Of a stretch of DNA of 64,000 bases, positions 8,371 through 18,121 are shown piece by piece; the stretch's first letter is position 1; each line of letters begins with the position of its first letter. Position numbers and translations under genes: made by a program. The stretch is from positions 372,001 through 436,000 of the forward strand of contig DASRHP010000006.1 in the NCBI GenBank assembly GCA_035650475.1, given 5' to 3'. This DNA comes from Candidatus Binataceae bacterium. GTDB taxonomy: Bacteria > Desulfobacterota > Binatia > Binatales > Binataceae. Under the pieces are notes generated by a model. The model was not told where the DNA came from, searched no databases, and was given only the letters and a program-made list of their open reading frames with translations.

Positions 8371-8550
8371 TCGTTCTGCATCACTGACCTGAACGTGGGC
8401 AGCCGAGTGCGTGGGCCGGTATGTCCGTGGCCCTCGCGCGCACAGATGTCCGGGCGTTGCCGCGCGCCGCATGAAGCGCGTGCACGCCTCCGTTGAAACG
8501 CGCCGCGCGGCCGCTTCGAGGCCGGCGGCATGGCGAGCCAAGGTGATCAG

Positions 8551-10071
8551 ATGTGGTCGCTTTACGGATTTGCTGAGGGAATTAGCAATGCGCGCGGAGA
8601 AAGTCCGCGCCGGCGACGCGCGCTGTCCCCGCGCGTCGCCGCGCTTGCCGCGGCCGCTGCGCTGATAGCTGCGCGCACGGCGGCGGCGCCGCCGCCCGCG
8701 CTGCAGGCGGCGGGTGCGATAGCGCCCGCCGCAAGCGCCGGGCGGGCAAGCGCACAGTCGTTCGCGCCTCTAGGCGCGGAGGACCGCGCGCCACGTCTGT
8801 CTGGCGGGCTGGGCGCCGCGCCTGGCGTCGCGCCCGGCCCGCCGGACAACGCGCAGGCAACCAATGCCACGCTCTCGCCGCCGCCGGCCAATTCGCAGCT
8901 TGATGCGCTGGTCGCCGAAGCGATGGCCGATAGCCCGTTGGTTGTTGCCGCGCGCGCGCGATGGCGCGCGGCGAGCAAGATGCCGGTGCAGGCTGCCACG
9001 CTGCCCGATCCAGAGGTGACGCTTCAGGAATTCACTGTCGGCGGGCCCAAGCCGGCAGAGGGCTACGAGACCAGCGACTTCTACTACACGGGGGTCGGCG
9101 CCGAGCAGGAAATCCCGGGCCCCGGCAAGTTGCGCTTGGCTGCCGCCGCTGCAAGCCACCAGGCCGAGTCCGCTCACCATCAGTATCTCGCCCGCCAGCG
9201 CGAGGTCGCCGAGCGAGTGCGTGAGACCTACTTCAATCTTTTCTACGGGGCCAAAGCGCTCGCTGTATTCGAGGCCAGCCACGCCGACCTCGTCCGGATC
9301 GCCGAGATTGCTGAGGCCCAGTATCGGCTCGGGATTGGCCGCCAGCAGGACGTCTATCGCGCGCAGTTCCAGGCGACCGAGCTCCTGAAGGAGATTGCCG
9401 CCGCGCGCGAGGAAATTGCCGCCGGACAGGCTGCCCTTAAAGCGCTGCTTGGACGCGACCCCGACTCTGGCGACATCCAGATCGGCGAGGTGACTCCCAG
9501 CGCGATGAAGGCCAGCGCGCCGACGATCGCCGCCGCGGCCGCAGGCGGCTCAGAGGAGCTCAAGGCGGCGCAGGCGACGGAAGCGCGCGATGCCGCGGCG
9601 CTCGAGCTGGCCCATCGCGGCTACTGGCCCGACTTTCGCGTCGGCTACATGTACCAGAAGACCGGCCCGGGGTTCCGCGACTACTTCATGCTGACATTCG
9701 GCGCCAAAGTTCCGCTTTACTTCTGGCGCAAGCAGACGCCCGCGATCGAACAGGCGGCCGCGGAACACGAGGCCGCGGTCACCGAAGTGCGCGCAGCGCG
9801 GCTGGAGGCTTTGGCTCAGGCGCGTGCGCAATTGCTCGCACTGCGCACGGCCGAGCGCATGCTGACGATCTACCGCGAGGGTTTGATTCCCCAAGCCGAG
9901 ACGGCAGAAGCCGCGGCGCTCAGCGACTACCGCGCGGGCCGAGTCGATTTTCAAACCCTGCTGGGCGCGGCGCTCGATCTGTTGAGCGCGCGCCAGAGCT
10001 ACTGGCGCACGCTGGCCGACCATGAAATCGCGGCGGCCCGGCTGCACCAGATAATCGGTGACGCGCCATGA
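8551..10071 (+). CDS. TolC-family outer membrane efflux protein (CusC/CzcC type)
   Basis: This is a 506-residue outer membrane channel. The signal region is RRRALSPRVAALAAAAALIAA, followed by a Pro/Ala-rich linker and two outer-membrane-efflux repeats of long alpha helices. It forms the exit duct for the RND pump encoded downstream. I prefer ATG 8551, which has AAGGTG five bases upstream; ATG 8530 is also possible. The stop codon overlaps the next gene's start (10068-10071), so translation is probably coupled. Confidence 0.9.
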   Translation: MWSLYGFAEGISNARGESPRRRRALSPRVAALAAAAALIAARTAAAPPPALQAAGAIAPAASAGRASAQSFAPLGAEDRAPRLSGGLGAAPGVAPGPPDNAQATNATLSPPPANSQLDALVAEAMADSPLVVAARARWRAASKMPVQAATLPDPEVTLQEFTVGGPKPAEGYETSDFYYTGVGAEQEIPGPGKLRLAAAAASHQAESAHHQYLARQREVAERVRETYFNLFYGAKALAVFEASHADLVRIAEIAEAQYRLGIGRQQDVYRAQFQATELLKEIAAAREEIAAGQAALKALLGRDPDSGDIQIGEVTPSAMKASAPTIAAAAAGGSEELKAAQATEARDAAALELAHRGYWPDFRVGYMYQKTGPGFRDYFMLTFGAKVPLYFWRKQTPAIEQAAAEHEAAVTEVRAARLEALAQARAQLLALRTAERMLTIYREGLIPQAETAEAAALSDYRAGRVDFQTLLGAALDLLSARQSYWRTLADHEIAAARLHQIIGDAP

Positions 10072-11633
10072 ACACCATCGCGATGGTCTCCAGAATGACG
10101 GTCTCCAGAATTCCGATGCGCGCCGGGCGCAAGCGAGCCCGTCCGGTGCTTGTTGCCATTGCGCTCGCCGCGTCGGCACTTGCCGCCGTGGTTGCATGTT
10201 TCGTAGGGGCGCCGGATGCGGGCGCGCAAACTCCGGCGGCCACGTCGGCGGCGTCCGCCGCGCCCGCGCTCGCTCCGGTTCAGATCGATGCGCGCCGCCG
10301 GCAGCTTATCGGGTTGCGGCTGGCAACCGTGGTCGAGGCGCCCCTGGTCGATCGTATCGAGACGACCGGCACGATCGTTCCCGACGAGCGGCTTCAGGGC
10401 TACGTGCAGACCCGGTTCGCTGGATGGATCCGGCGCGTGTTTGCCGACCAGACCTACGCCTACGTGAGGCGCGGCCAGCCGCTCTTTACGATCTACAGTC
10501 CTGATATCGCGAGCACCGAGCGCGAGTATCTGCTCGCGCGCAGGGCTTCGACGCGGCTCGGCTCGAGCCCCGTGGAGGGTGTTGCCGCGGGAGCGGCTTC
10601 GCTTGCGGACGCGGCGCTCGATCGGCTGCGGCAGGCCGGCGTCCCGGCGCGCGAGGTCGCGCGGCTCCAACGCTCCGGCACGGCCCGCCAGGAGGTGGAG
10701 ATCGACGCCCCGATGTCGGGCTACGTTGTCGAGCGCGCCGCCCTGCCCAACATGTATGTCCAGCCGGAAACCCGTCTTTACACGATCGCCGGGCTGACCG
10801 ACGTATGGGTTTACGCGGCGCTGTTTCAGAACCGTATCGCGGAGGTGAAGGCGGGCGACCCGGTATCGGTGCGGATCGACAGCTATCCCGGAGAGGTGTT
10901 TGCGGGCCGCGTCGATTTCATCTGGCCCGCGATGGACGAGGCGACGCGCACGGTTAAGGTGCGATGCGTGTTGCCCAATCCGCAGCGCCTGCTGAAGCCC
11001 GGGATGTTCGTGCGGGCGGCGATCGAGCCACGGCTCGGGCGCGGACTGGTGATTCCCGACAGTGGTGTGCTGCGCACCGGCATGCATGACATCGTCTTCG
11101 TCGACCGCGGCGGCGGCAATCTCCAGCCGGTCGAGGTCCGCCTGGGGCCGCACCTCGACGGCCGCTTCGTCGTGCAGCGCGGCCTGCGTGCGGGTCAGCG
11201 AATCGTTAGCTCGGCCAATTTCCTCGTCGACTCGGAAAGCCAGCTCCAGGCTGCGCTCGGGACTTTCGAGCCGCCGCCGCCCGGCGTCGGCGAGGCTGCC
11301 GAGGTGCCGTCGGCGTCAATCGAGCTTGCGACCGAGCCCAGCCCGCCGCGCAAGGGCGACAACCAGATTCGCGTCACACTGCGCGATGCCGAAGGGCGGG
11401 CTGTCAACGGCGCCGAGGTTTCGCTGGTCTTCTTGATGGCCGCGATGCCCTCTATGGGGATGGCGGCGATGCGCGAAACCGCGACGGCACGGGAAGCCGC
11501 TCCGGGGACTTACACCGCGCACGTTACCCTTCCCAGCGGCGGTTCGTGGCAGGTGTCGATAGTGGCGCGCAAGGGTGGCGCGACGATCGCGCAGCGCCAG
11601 CTCAACATCGCAGTCGCCGGGGCGATGCAATAG
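10068..11633 (+). CDS. cusB: RND periplasmic adaptor (CusB-like) with C-terminal YtkA/FixH-like domain
   Basis: This 521-residue membrane-fusion protein links the inner membrane pump to the TolC channel. After an N-terminal membrane segment it has the CusB-type GYVQTRFAGWIRRVF, the lipoyl/hairpin region, AGLTDVWVYAALFQNRI, and RPEVRLGPHLDGRFVVQRGL-type beta segments. Unusually, the last 100 or so residues (from about 420) resemble a YtkA/FixH immunoglobulin-like domain (QIRVTLRDAEGRAVNGAEV, then APGTYTAHVTLPSGGSWQV). A methionine-rich loop (AAMPSMGMAAM) inside it could bind Cu(I) or Ag(I). It overlaps the upstream gene by four bases and lies 27 bases before the pump gene. Confidence 0.9.
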   Translation: MNTIAMVSRMTVSRIPMRAGRKRARPVLVAIALAASALAAVVACFVGAPDAGAQTPAATSAASAAPALAPVQIDARRRQLIGLRLATVVEAPLVDRIETTGTIVPDERLQGYVQTRFAGWIRRVFADQTYAYVRRGQPLFTIYSPDIASTEREYLLARRASTRLGSSPVEGVAAGAASLADAALDRLRQAGVPAREVARLQRSGTARQEVEIDAPMSGYVVERAALPNMYVQPETRLYTIAGLTDVWVYAALFQNRIAEVKAGDPVSVRIDSYPGEVFAGRVDFIWPAMDEATRTVKVRCVLPNPQRLLKPGMFVRAAIEPRLGRGLVIPDSGVLRTGMHDIVFVDRGGGNLQPVEVRLGPHLDGRFVVQRGLRAGQRIVSSANFLVDSESQLQAALGTFEPPPPGVGEAAEVPSASIELATEPSPPRKGDNQIRVTLRDAEGRAVNGAEVSLVFLMAAMPSMGMAAMRETATAREAAPGTYTAHVTLPSGGSWQVSIVARKGGATIAQRQLNIAVAGAMQ

Positions 11634-11660
11634 GCCGCGCGGCGCGTAGCGGAGGCCCCG

Positions 11661-14600
11661 ATGATCGACAGGACAATCGATTGGTGTGCGCACAACCGCT
11701 TTCTCGTGTTCCTCGCGGTCGCGGCGCTGGTTATCGCCGGCGGATGGTCGCTCGGGCGCGTCCCGCTCGACGCGTTGCCCGACATCTCCGACGTCCAGGT
11801 GATAATTCGCACTCAGTGGATGGGCCAGCCGCCTGGGGTGATCGAGGATCAGGTCACCTATCCCATCGTGACCGCGATGCTGGCGGCGCCGCGGGTCAAG
11901 GCGGTGCGTGCGCAGTCGATGCCCAACGACTCGTACGTTTACGTGATCTTCGACGACGGCACCGATATCTACTGGGCGCGCTCGCGCGTGCTCGAATATC
12001 TTCAGCAGCTCGCTGGCCGGCTGCCGGCGGGCGTCACGCCGCAGATCGGTCCCGACGCGACCGGTGCGGGGTGGGTTTACGAATACGCTCTGGTTGACCG
12101 CAGCCATCAGCTCAGCCTGGCCGACCTGCGCGCGCTCCAGGACTGGAAGCTGCGCTACGCGCTGGAGACCGTGCCGGGCGTCGCTGAGGTCGCCACCATC
12201 GGCGGCTTCGTGCGCGAGTACCAGGTCAAGCTCGACCCCCATCGGCTCTACGCGCTGCACATTCCGCTCGGAACCGTGCTCGACCGGATCCGCGCGAGCA
12301 ACAGCGAGGTTGGCGGCCGCGTGCTCGAGATGAGCGGCGCGAACTACCTGGTGCGCGGCCTCGGCTACATACAGTCGCTCGCCGATCTCGAGCAGGTTCC
12401 GGTAGCCGTCCGCGACGGCACGCCGGTCCTGGTGCGCGACCTGGGGGTGGTCAGCTTCGGCCCCACATTGCGTGAAGGGGCCGCCGAATGGAACGGCGAG
12501 GGCGAGACGGTCGGCGGCATCGTCGTGATGCGCCAGGGGCAGAACGCTCTGCGCGTGATCGACGGCGTCAAGCGCAGGCTCAAGGAAATCGCCCCGAGTC
12601 TGCCACCCGGAGTCGAGGTGGTGGCAGGTTACGATCGCGCGGGCCTGATCGAGGACTCGATTGCGACGCTGCGGCGCGACCTGATCGAAGAGGCAGTGAT
12701 AGTCAGTCTGGTAATCATTGTATTTCTGTTCCACTTCCGCTCGGCCTTGATTCCGATACTGACTATTCCGCTGGCGCTGCTCGCGACCTTTATCCCGATG
12801 GGTCTGCTCGGTGTGAGCTCCAATATCATGTCGCTCGGCGGATTCGCGCTCGCGATTGGCGTCCTGGTTGACGCCTCGATCGTGATGGTCGAGAACGGCC
12901 ATCGTCACGTCGCCGCCGCCACCGCCTCCGCCGGCGGACCGCCCGCGGAGGCGGCCAGACAGCGCATCCTGCTCGACGCCGCGCGCCAGGTCGGCCGCCC
13001 GATTTTCTACTCGTTGCTCATTATCGTCGTCTCCTTCCTGCCGGTCTTCCTGCTCGAAGCGCAGGAGGGGCGCCTGTTCCGCCCGCTGGCGTGGACCAAG
13101 ACGCTGGCCGTGGCCTTCTCTTCGCTACTCGCGATAACCGTGGTGCCGATTCTGATGCTGATACTGGTGCGCGGGCGGCGACTGCGCGGCGAGGCCGAAA
13201 ACCCGGCGGCGCGGCTTTTCACCGCGCTCTACCTGCCGGTAATCCGCTGGTGTCTGCGTCATCGCGCAATAACCATCGCGGCCAATGTGCTGCTCTTCCT
13301 GGCAGTGCTCCCGCTGGCGTTGCGGATCGGCAGCCAGTTCATGCCGCCGTTGTTCGAAGGGTCGGTTCTTTACATGCCGACCGCGCTGCCGGGGATCTCG
13401 CTCACGTCGGCGATCAGCCTGATGCAGGAACAGGACCGTATTCTGCGCTCGTTTCCTGAGGTCCAGAGCGTGTTCGGCACGGTCGGCCGCTCCGACAGCG
13501 CAACCGACAATGCGCCGCTCGACATGTTCGACACCACCGTGATGCTCAAGCCGCGCGCCGCGTGGCCGCGTGGAATGACTTATGCGCAGCTGGTGCAGGA
13601 GATGGACGCGCGGCTGAACTTTCCCGGCTTGTCGAACAGCTGGACGATGCCGGTGGCGAACCGGCTGGATATGGAATTAACCGGCATCAAGACGCCGGTC
13701 GGGTTGAAGATCCAGGGGCCGTCGCTCGACGGGATCCAGCGCGTCGGAGCGCGGCTGGAGGAGATCCTGCGTGCGGTTGCGGGCACGCGCGACGTATTCG
13801 CCGAACGCGTCGCGCAGGGTTTCTATCTTGACGTCGAGGTGAATCGTGCCGCGGCCGCGCGTTACGGTTTGACCGTCGCCGACGTGCAACAGGCGATCGC
13901 CTCGGCGATCGGCGGCGAACCGGTCGCGACTGCGGTCAACGGGCGCGAGCGCTTTCCGATAAGCGTGCGCTATCTTGCCGACTATCGCAGCAGTCCCGAC
14001 GCGCTGCGGATGGTGCTGCTCGCCACGCCCGACGGCGCGCAAATTCCGCTCGGCGAGGTCGCAAGCATCCGGCTTGCGTCAGGCCCCTCGATGGTGCGTG
14101 ACGAGGACGGCGAGCTCACCGGCTACGTTTATCTCGATCTCGACACCACAGATTACGGCGGCTACGTCGCGCGCGCGCAGCGCGCGCTCGACGCCCGGTT
14201 GAAACTGCCGGCCGGCTATACGCTGCGCTGGGCCGGCGAATATTCGTTCCAGATGCGCGCGCGGGAGCGCCTCGAACTGATCCTGCCGGTGGTCTTCAGT
14301 GCAATCTTCGTTCTCCTCTACATGCTGTTCGGCTCGGTGCCCGAGACGCTCGCGCTTATCCTGCCCTGCGTCTACGCACTTACCGGCGGGCTTGTCCTCC
14401 AGTATGCGATGGACTTCAACTTCAGTGTCGCGGTCGCGGTCGGCTACATCGCATTGTTCGGAATCGCCGTCGAAACCGGCGTGGTGATGATCATTTACCT
14501 TGACGAGGCGCTCGACCTGCGCCTTGCGCGCGGTCAACTGGCGCACGAAGACATCGTCGCCGCCACAATCGAGGGCGCGGCGCATCGCCTGCGTCCAAAG

Positions 14601-14831
14601 CTGATGACGGTAGCCGTGGTAATCCTCAGTCTCGCGCCGATCCTGTGGGAGAGCGGGATCGGATCGGATGTGATGAAGCCGATCGCGGCGCCGATCGTGG
14701 GCGGGATGGTGACTTCAACGATCGCGGTGATGGTGTTGGTGCCGGTGCTGTTCGCGATCATCAAGGAGCGTGCGCTCGTCCGCGGGCGCCTGCGGGCTTC
14801 GGGGATGAGCCGGAGAGGCAGCCAGGAGTGA
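11661..14831 (+). CDS. cusA: Heavy-metal RND efflux pump, CusA-like
   Basis: This is a 1056-residue inner membrane proton-driven pump of the heavy-metal HAE-RND group. CusA-like markers include the DALPDISDVQVIIRTQW start, SYVYVIFDDGTDIYWARSRV, the TM4 proton-relay segment ALAIGVLVDASIVMVENGH, and NRLDMELTGIKTPVGLKI, where CusA has a substrate-binding methionine. These favour Cu(I)/Ag(I) over Zn/Co/Cd. GGAGG lies five bases before the ATG. Length and twelve-helix layout are normal. It forms a three-gene CBA operon with the channel and adaptor genes. Confidence 0.93.
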   Translation: MIDRTIDWCAHNRFLVFLAVAALVIAGGWSLGRVPLDALPDISDVQVIIRTQWMGQPPGVIEDQVTYPIVTAMLAAPRVKAVRAQSMPNDSYVYVIFDDGTDIYWARSRVLEYLQQLAGRLPAGVTPQIGPDATGAGWVYEYALVDRSHQLSLADLRALQDWKLRYALETVPGVAEVATIGGFVREYQVKLDPHRLYALHIPLGTVLDRIRASNSEVGGRVLEMSGANYLVRGLGYIQSLADLEQVPVAVRDGTPVLVRDLGVVSFGPTLREGAAEWNGEGETVGGIVVMRQGQNALRVIDGVKRRLKEIAPSLPPGVEVVAGYDRAGLIEDSIATLRRDLIEEAVIVSLVIIVFLFHFRSALIPILTIPLALLATFIPMGLLGVSSNIMSLGGFALAIGVLVDASIVMVENGHRHVAAATASAGGPPAEAARQRILLDAARQVGRPIFYSLLIIVVSFLPVFLLEAQEGRLFRPLAWTKTLAVAFSSLLAITVVPILMLILVRGRRLRGEAENPAARLFTALYLPVIRWCLRHRAITIAANVLLFLAVLPLALRIGSQFMPPLFEGSVLYMPTALPGISLTSAISLMQEQDRILRSFPEVQSVFGTVGRSDSATDNAPLDMFDTTVMLKPRAAWPRGMTYAQLVQEMDARLNFPGLSNSWTMPVANRLDMELTGIKTPVGLKIQGPSLDGIQRVGARLEEILRAVAGTRDVFAERVAQGFYLDVEVNRAAAARYGLTVADVQQAIASAIGGEPVATAVNGRERFPISVRYLADYRSSPDALRMVLLATPDGAQIPLGEVASIRLASGPSMVRDEDGELTGYVYLDLDTTDYGGYVARAQRALDARLKLPAGYTLRWAGEYSFQMRARERLELILPVVFSAIFVLLYMLFGSVPETLALILPCVYALTGGLVLQYAMDFNFSVAVAVGYIALFGIAVETGVVMIIYLDEALDLRLARGQLAHEDIVAATIEGAAHRLRPKLMTVAVVILSLAPILWESGIGSDVMKPIAAPIVGGMVTSTIAVMVLVPVLFAIIKERALVRGRLRASGMSRRGSQE

Positions 14832-14946
14832 TCCTTTGCTGCCGTAGTTAAAAAGCAATTTAAAATGAAGGCCTTGCGCGCGCAGGCGATTGTCGCCCCG
14901 GCCTCGGCTATGGTCTGCGTCGTCAAATCTGCTAGATGCTCACGTT

Positions 14947-15669
14947 ATGGACCTGGCCAAGCCGCGTCTGGACGTAGGCCTGTTCACCAACCGCATCGAC
15001 GAGATGCGCGCATTTTACGGCGAGCGCCTGGGGCTTCAGTACGAGACAGTGCTGCCGCTGGGCGGCGGGATGCGCCAGCATCGCTACCTCGCCTCAGGCT
15101 CGGTCATCAAACTCAACCATTCGCGCAACCCTCTGCCTGCGCGCACGCCCGGTGGCTATGCCGGTATCATCATCGCCGCCGCCACGGTCCCGGCGCCGCA
15201 GCCGCTGCGCGATCCCGACGGCAATTCGCTTACCCTCGTCCCGCTCGGCCACAACGGCATACGCGGGATCGCCATCGAGCTCGGCGTCACCGATGAATCG
15301 GCCTTCGAGCGCTTTTACGTCGGGGCGATGGATTGTGCACGGCTCGAGCCCGGGCGGGTCAAGCTCGGCGACACGGTGATTTGCTTCGCCCACGATCCGG
15401 CGGCGCGCCCGGCCGCAGAAGCGACCCCTGCGAAGACGCCGCTCGAGGTGGTGAGCGGGATGGCGGCGCTGGGCATTCGCTACTTCACGGTACAGGTCCT
15501 CGACTGCAACGCGGCCTATCGCCGACTCGTCGCGGCCGGCGTGCGCCAGGCGATGGCGCCGATCAACTTCGGCGCGCTTGCGCGCATCTGCTTCGTGCGC
15601 GACCCCGACGGCAACGTGATCGAGATTTCGCAACGCGCGGCCGAAGGCCGCCCGCTTCCGCTGGACTAG
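14947..15669 (+). CDS. Two-domain VOC (glyoxalase/dioxygenase-fold) protein
   Basis: This 240-residue protein has two vicinal-oxygen-chelate repeats: LDVGLFTNRIDEMRAFYGERL at the N terminus, and GIRYFTVQVLDCNAAYRRLV with FVRDPDGNVIEISQ at the C terminus. Such proteins bind a metal and act on vicinal carbonyl or diol substrates, or bind toxic compounds. I use ATG 14947 (MDLAKPRLDVG), because extension to 14890 adds residues unlike the family. It is followed after only four bases by the MetE-like gene, so the two are probably co-transcribed. The substrate is unknown. Confidence 0.85.
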   Translation: MDLAKPRLDVGLFTNRIDEMRAFYGERLGLQYETVLPLGGGMRQHRYLASGSVIKLNHSRNPLPARTPGGYAGIIIAAATVPAPQPLRDPDGNSLTLVPLGHNGIRGIAIELGVTDESAFERFYVGAMDCARLEPGRVKLGDTVICFAHDPAARPAAEATPAKTPLEVVSGMAALGIRYFTVQVLDCNAAYRRLVAAGVRQAMAPINFGALARICFVRDPDGNVIEISQRAAEGRPLPLD

Positions 15670-15673
15670 CGCG

Positions 15674-16828
15674 ATGAGGCGCAGCACCGACCGCATACTG
15701 ACCACCCATACCGGCAGCCTGCCCCGCCCAGACGATCTCACCGATATGCTTTATGCCCGCGAGGCCGGCGAATTGCGCGCGCGCGCGGCGCTCGATACGC
15801 GCGTGCGTTCCGCCGTCGCAGAGGTCGTACGCAGGCAGGCGGAGGCCGGCATCGACGTCGTCAACGACGGCGAAATGGGAAAGATCGGCTATTCGACATA
15901 CGTCAAGGACCGGCTGAGCGGCTTCGGCGACGAGGAGCACAAGCGCGCCTCGCTGACCGCGGCCGACATGGCGGAGTTTCCCGAGTTCACCCAGCGCGCA
16001 TTTGCGGGACGCAAGATGCCCGCGATGAGGCGCCCGTCGTGCAATGGCCCGATCGCCTACCGCGGCGGCGCCGAACTGGAGCGCGACCTCGACAATCTGA
16101 GGGCGGCGCTTGCTGAGGTAAAGGTCGCGGAGGCGTTTGTCAGCGCTGCCTCGCCCGGTGTGATCGCGCAGTTCCTCGGCAACTATCATTACCCGACCCA
16201 CGAGGCCTACATCGCCGCGCTCGCAGACGCGATGAAGAGCGAGTACGACGCGATCCATCGTGCGGGATTCCTGCTCCAGCTCGATTGCCCCGATCTCGCG
16301 ATGAGCCGCCATATCCAGTTCGCGGACGCGAGCACCGCCGAATTTCGCAAGGTGGCCGAGCTGCACGTCGAGGCACTCAATCACGCGCTGCGCGACGTTG
16401 CGCCTGACCGCGTCCGGCTCCATCTGTGCTGGGGCAACTACGAGGGTCCGCACCATCGCGACATCGCGCTCGCCGAGATCATCGACATCGTGCTCAAGGC
16501 GCGTCCGATGGCGATTTCTTATGAGGCGGCCAACCCGCGCCATGAACACGAGTTCAAAGTCTTCGAGAGCGCCAGGCTGCCCCCCGGCAAGATCCTGATC
16601 CCGGGTGTGCTCGATTCGACTACCAACTTCATCGAACATCCCGAGGTCGTCGCTATGCGCATCTGCAACCTGACGCGAATCGTCGGGCGCGAGAACGTGA
16701 TCGCGGGCACCGACTGCGGGTTTGCGACCTTTGCCGGGTTCTCGCGCGTGGTGCCCGCGATCGCGTGGGCGAAGCTGCGCGCGATGGCCGAGGGCGCGCG
16801 CCTCGCCTCGCGCGCGCTGTGGAATTAG
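15674..16828 (+). CDS. MetE C-terminal-like (cobalamin-independent methionine synthase II family) protein
   Basis: This 384-residue TIM-barrel protein resembles the catalytic half of cobalamin-independent methionine synthase (COG0620). It starts ILTTHTGSLPRPDDL and has the zinc-ligand pattern HLCWGNYEGPHH, a glutamate in EAANPRHEHEF, and TDCGF near the C terminus. Stand-alone members include thiol methyltransferases and epoxyalkane:coenzyme M transferase-like enzymes that use thiol nucleophiles, so methionine synthesis is not assured. Its coupling to a VOC-fold gene suggests a catabolic or detoxification role. Confidence 0.85.
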   Translation: MRRSTDRILTTHTGSLPRPDDLTDMLYAREAGELRARAALDTRVRSAVAEVVRRQAEAGIDVVNDGEMGKIGYSTYVKDRLSGFGDEEHKRASLTAADMAEFPEFTQRAFAGRKMPAMRRPSCNGPIAYRGGAELERDLDNLRAALAEVKVAEAFVSAASPGVIAQFLGNYHYPTHEAYIAALADAMKSEYDAIHRAGFLLQLDCPDLAMSRHIQFADASTAEFRKVAELHVEALNHALRDVAPDRVRLHLCWGNYEGPHHRDIALAEIIDIVLKARPMAISYEAANPRHEHEFKVFESARLPPGKILIPGVLDSTTNFIEHPEVVAMRICNLTRIVGRENVIAGTDCGFATFAGFSRVVPAIAWAKLRAMAEGARLASRALWN

Positions 16829-16850
16829 CCGGTCGCGCCGGTTTCCGCAG

Positions 16851-16875
16851 GGGGCGTGGCCCCGCCAATTGCTCT
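16851..16875 (+). terminator. Weak hairpin between convergent genes
   Basis: GGGGC and GCCCC flank a GTG loop 22 bases after the MetE-like stop. The following sequence is mildly T-rich (AATTGCTCTTT). It may end transcription of the plus-strand pair before the convergent SDR gene. Confidence 0.35.
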
Positions 16876-16878
16876 TTG

Positions 16879-17640
16879 CTACTGCGCCATGTAGGCGCCG
16901 TCCACCGGCATCGACACGCCGCATACGAACGACGACGCGTCCGAGGACAGCCACAGCACAGACTCCGCGATCTCTTCTGGCTGCCCGAGCCGGTTGATCG
17001 GATGGGTCTGGATGACGGCCTTTTCGTCGAAGCTGCCGCGGTCCATCACCCGCGCGACCATCGGCGTGCGGATGAATCCCGGGCACACGGCGTTGATCCG
17101 GATACCCTTGCTGGAGAACTCCAGCGCCGCCGCCTTGGTCAGGCCAACGACGCCGTGTTTGGCCGCGGTGTAGGCTGCGGTGTTCGCGATTCCAGCCAGG
17201 CCGCAGATCGACGCGGTGTTGACGATCGTACCGCCGCCGCCCGTGAGCATCGCGGGAATCTCGTACTTCATGCAGTAGAATACGCCGCTCAAATTGATTC
17301 CGATCACGCGCTGCCAGTTCTCCAGCGTGCATTCGGGAGTCGGCGAGAACTCGCCCTCGATGCCTGCGTTGTTGAATGCGCTGTCGAGCCGGCCGTAGGC
17401 GGCAATGGTTCTGGCCACGAGCGCTTCGGCGTCCCTGGAATTCGAGACGTCGGCGGCGTGGAACAGCGCCTCGCCGCCGGCCTCTTTGATCGTGCGCACG
17501 GTGCGCTCTCCGCCGTCAACGTTGTAGTCGGCGACAACCACCCTGGCCCCCTCGCGCGCGAAAAGCATCGCGGTCGCGCGGCCGATACCCGAGCCGCCCC
17601 CGGTGATTAGCGCCACTTTTCCCTTCAGCCGATCAGCCAT
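16879..17640 (-). CDS. Short-chain dehydrogenase/reductase
   Basis: This is a classical 253-residue SDR. The cofactor motif TGGGSGIG is at 13-20, NNAG at 90-93, and catalytic S144, Y157 and K161 are complete (NTAS and YTAAK). The residue after the second beta strand (VVVADYN, with D38) favours NAD(H). The C-terminal GVSMPVDGAYMAQ is usual for the family. AAGGGAGA lies seven bases before the ATG. The substrate is not predictable; the neighbours suggest catabolism of an alcohol or ketone intermediate. Confidence 0.95.
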   Translation of the reverse strand: MADRLKGKVALITGGGSGIGRATAMLFAREGARVVVADYNVDGGERTVRTIKEAGGEALFHAADVSNSRDAEALVARTIAAYGRLDSAFNNAGIEGEFSPTPECTLENWQRVIGINLSGVFYCMKYEIPAMLTGGGGTIVNTASICGLAGIANTAAYTAAKHGVVGLTKAAALEFSSKGIRINAVCPGFIRTPMVARVMDRGSFDEKAVIQTHPINRLGQPEEIAESVLWLSSDASSFVCGVSMPVDGAYMAQ

Positions 17641-17767
17641 GATGGCTCTCCCTTCTGTGACAGGCCGATTTGGCCTTCACCGTCGGTCCCAATAGCACAG
17701 CCGCGGGGTCCCGTCACTTGGAGGAGTTTTGCGGCGGGTACGGAGACGCGCTTTCGGGATCGAGGGC

Positions 17768-18121
17768 TTATTCCTTGAGCGGGATGAAGAGCGACATCCG
17801 CTCGTCGCCGCCCAGTCCGCGCGAGGTGTGGCCCTTGCCGGCGAGGTCCTCGGCCAGCAGGATTGTCCCCGGACCGAAGACGCGTCTGTCGCCGTCACTG
17901 ACAGTGATCTCGACGCTGCCCGTGACATTGACGACGAACTGTCGGCGCGGCGCGTTATGCCAATCGACGAAATAGTCGGGCGATAGCCTGAACATCACGC
18001 CCCTGGCGGCGAACATCTGCGAGATTACGCCGGTGTTGTGCGGCGCCGCTTTCGTTTCGATCTCAACGTCCTCGAAATGCGACTCGCCGTTGGCGTCCGC
18101 ATATATGCGTGTGTATTTCAC
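17768..18121 (-). CDS. Cupin-domain protein
   Basis: This small cupin is 117 residues long if it starts at GTG 18121, which has GGAG nine bases upstream and gives MKYTRIYADANGESHFEDVE, the usual start of this family. An ATG at 18220 would add 33 residues. Core cupin features are FVDWHNAPRRQFVVNVTG, an EITVSDGD strand and FGPGTILLAEDLAGKGHTS. It is probably a metal-binding enzyme or sensor of unknown ligand. It is divergent from the TauD-type dioxygenase gene across about 300 bases that hold no other gene. Confidence 0.75.
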   Translation of the reverse strand: MKYTRIYADANGESHFEDVEIETKAAPHNTGVISQMFAARGVMFRLSPDYFVDWHNAPRRQFVVNVTGSVEITVSDGDRRVFGPGTILLAEDLAGKGHTSRGLGGDERMSLFIPLKE

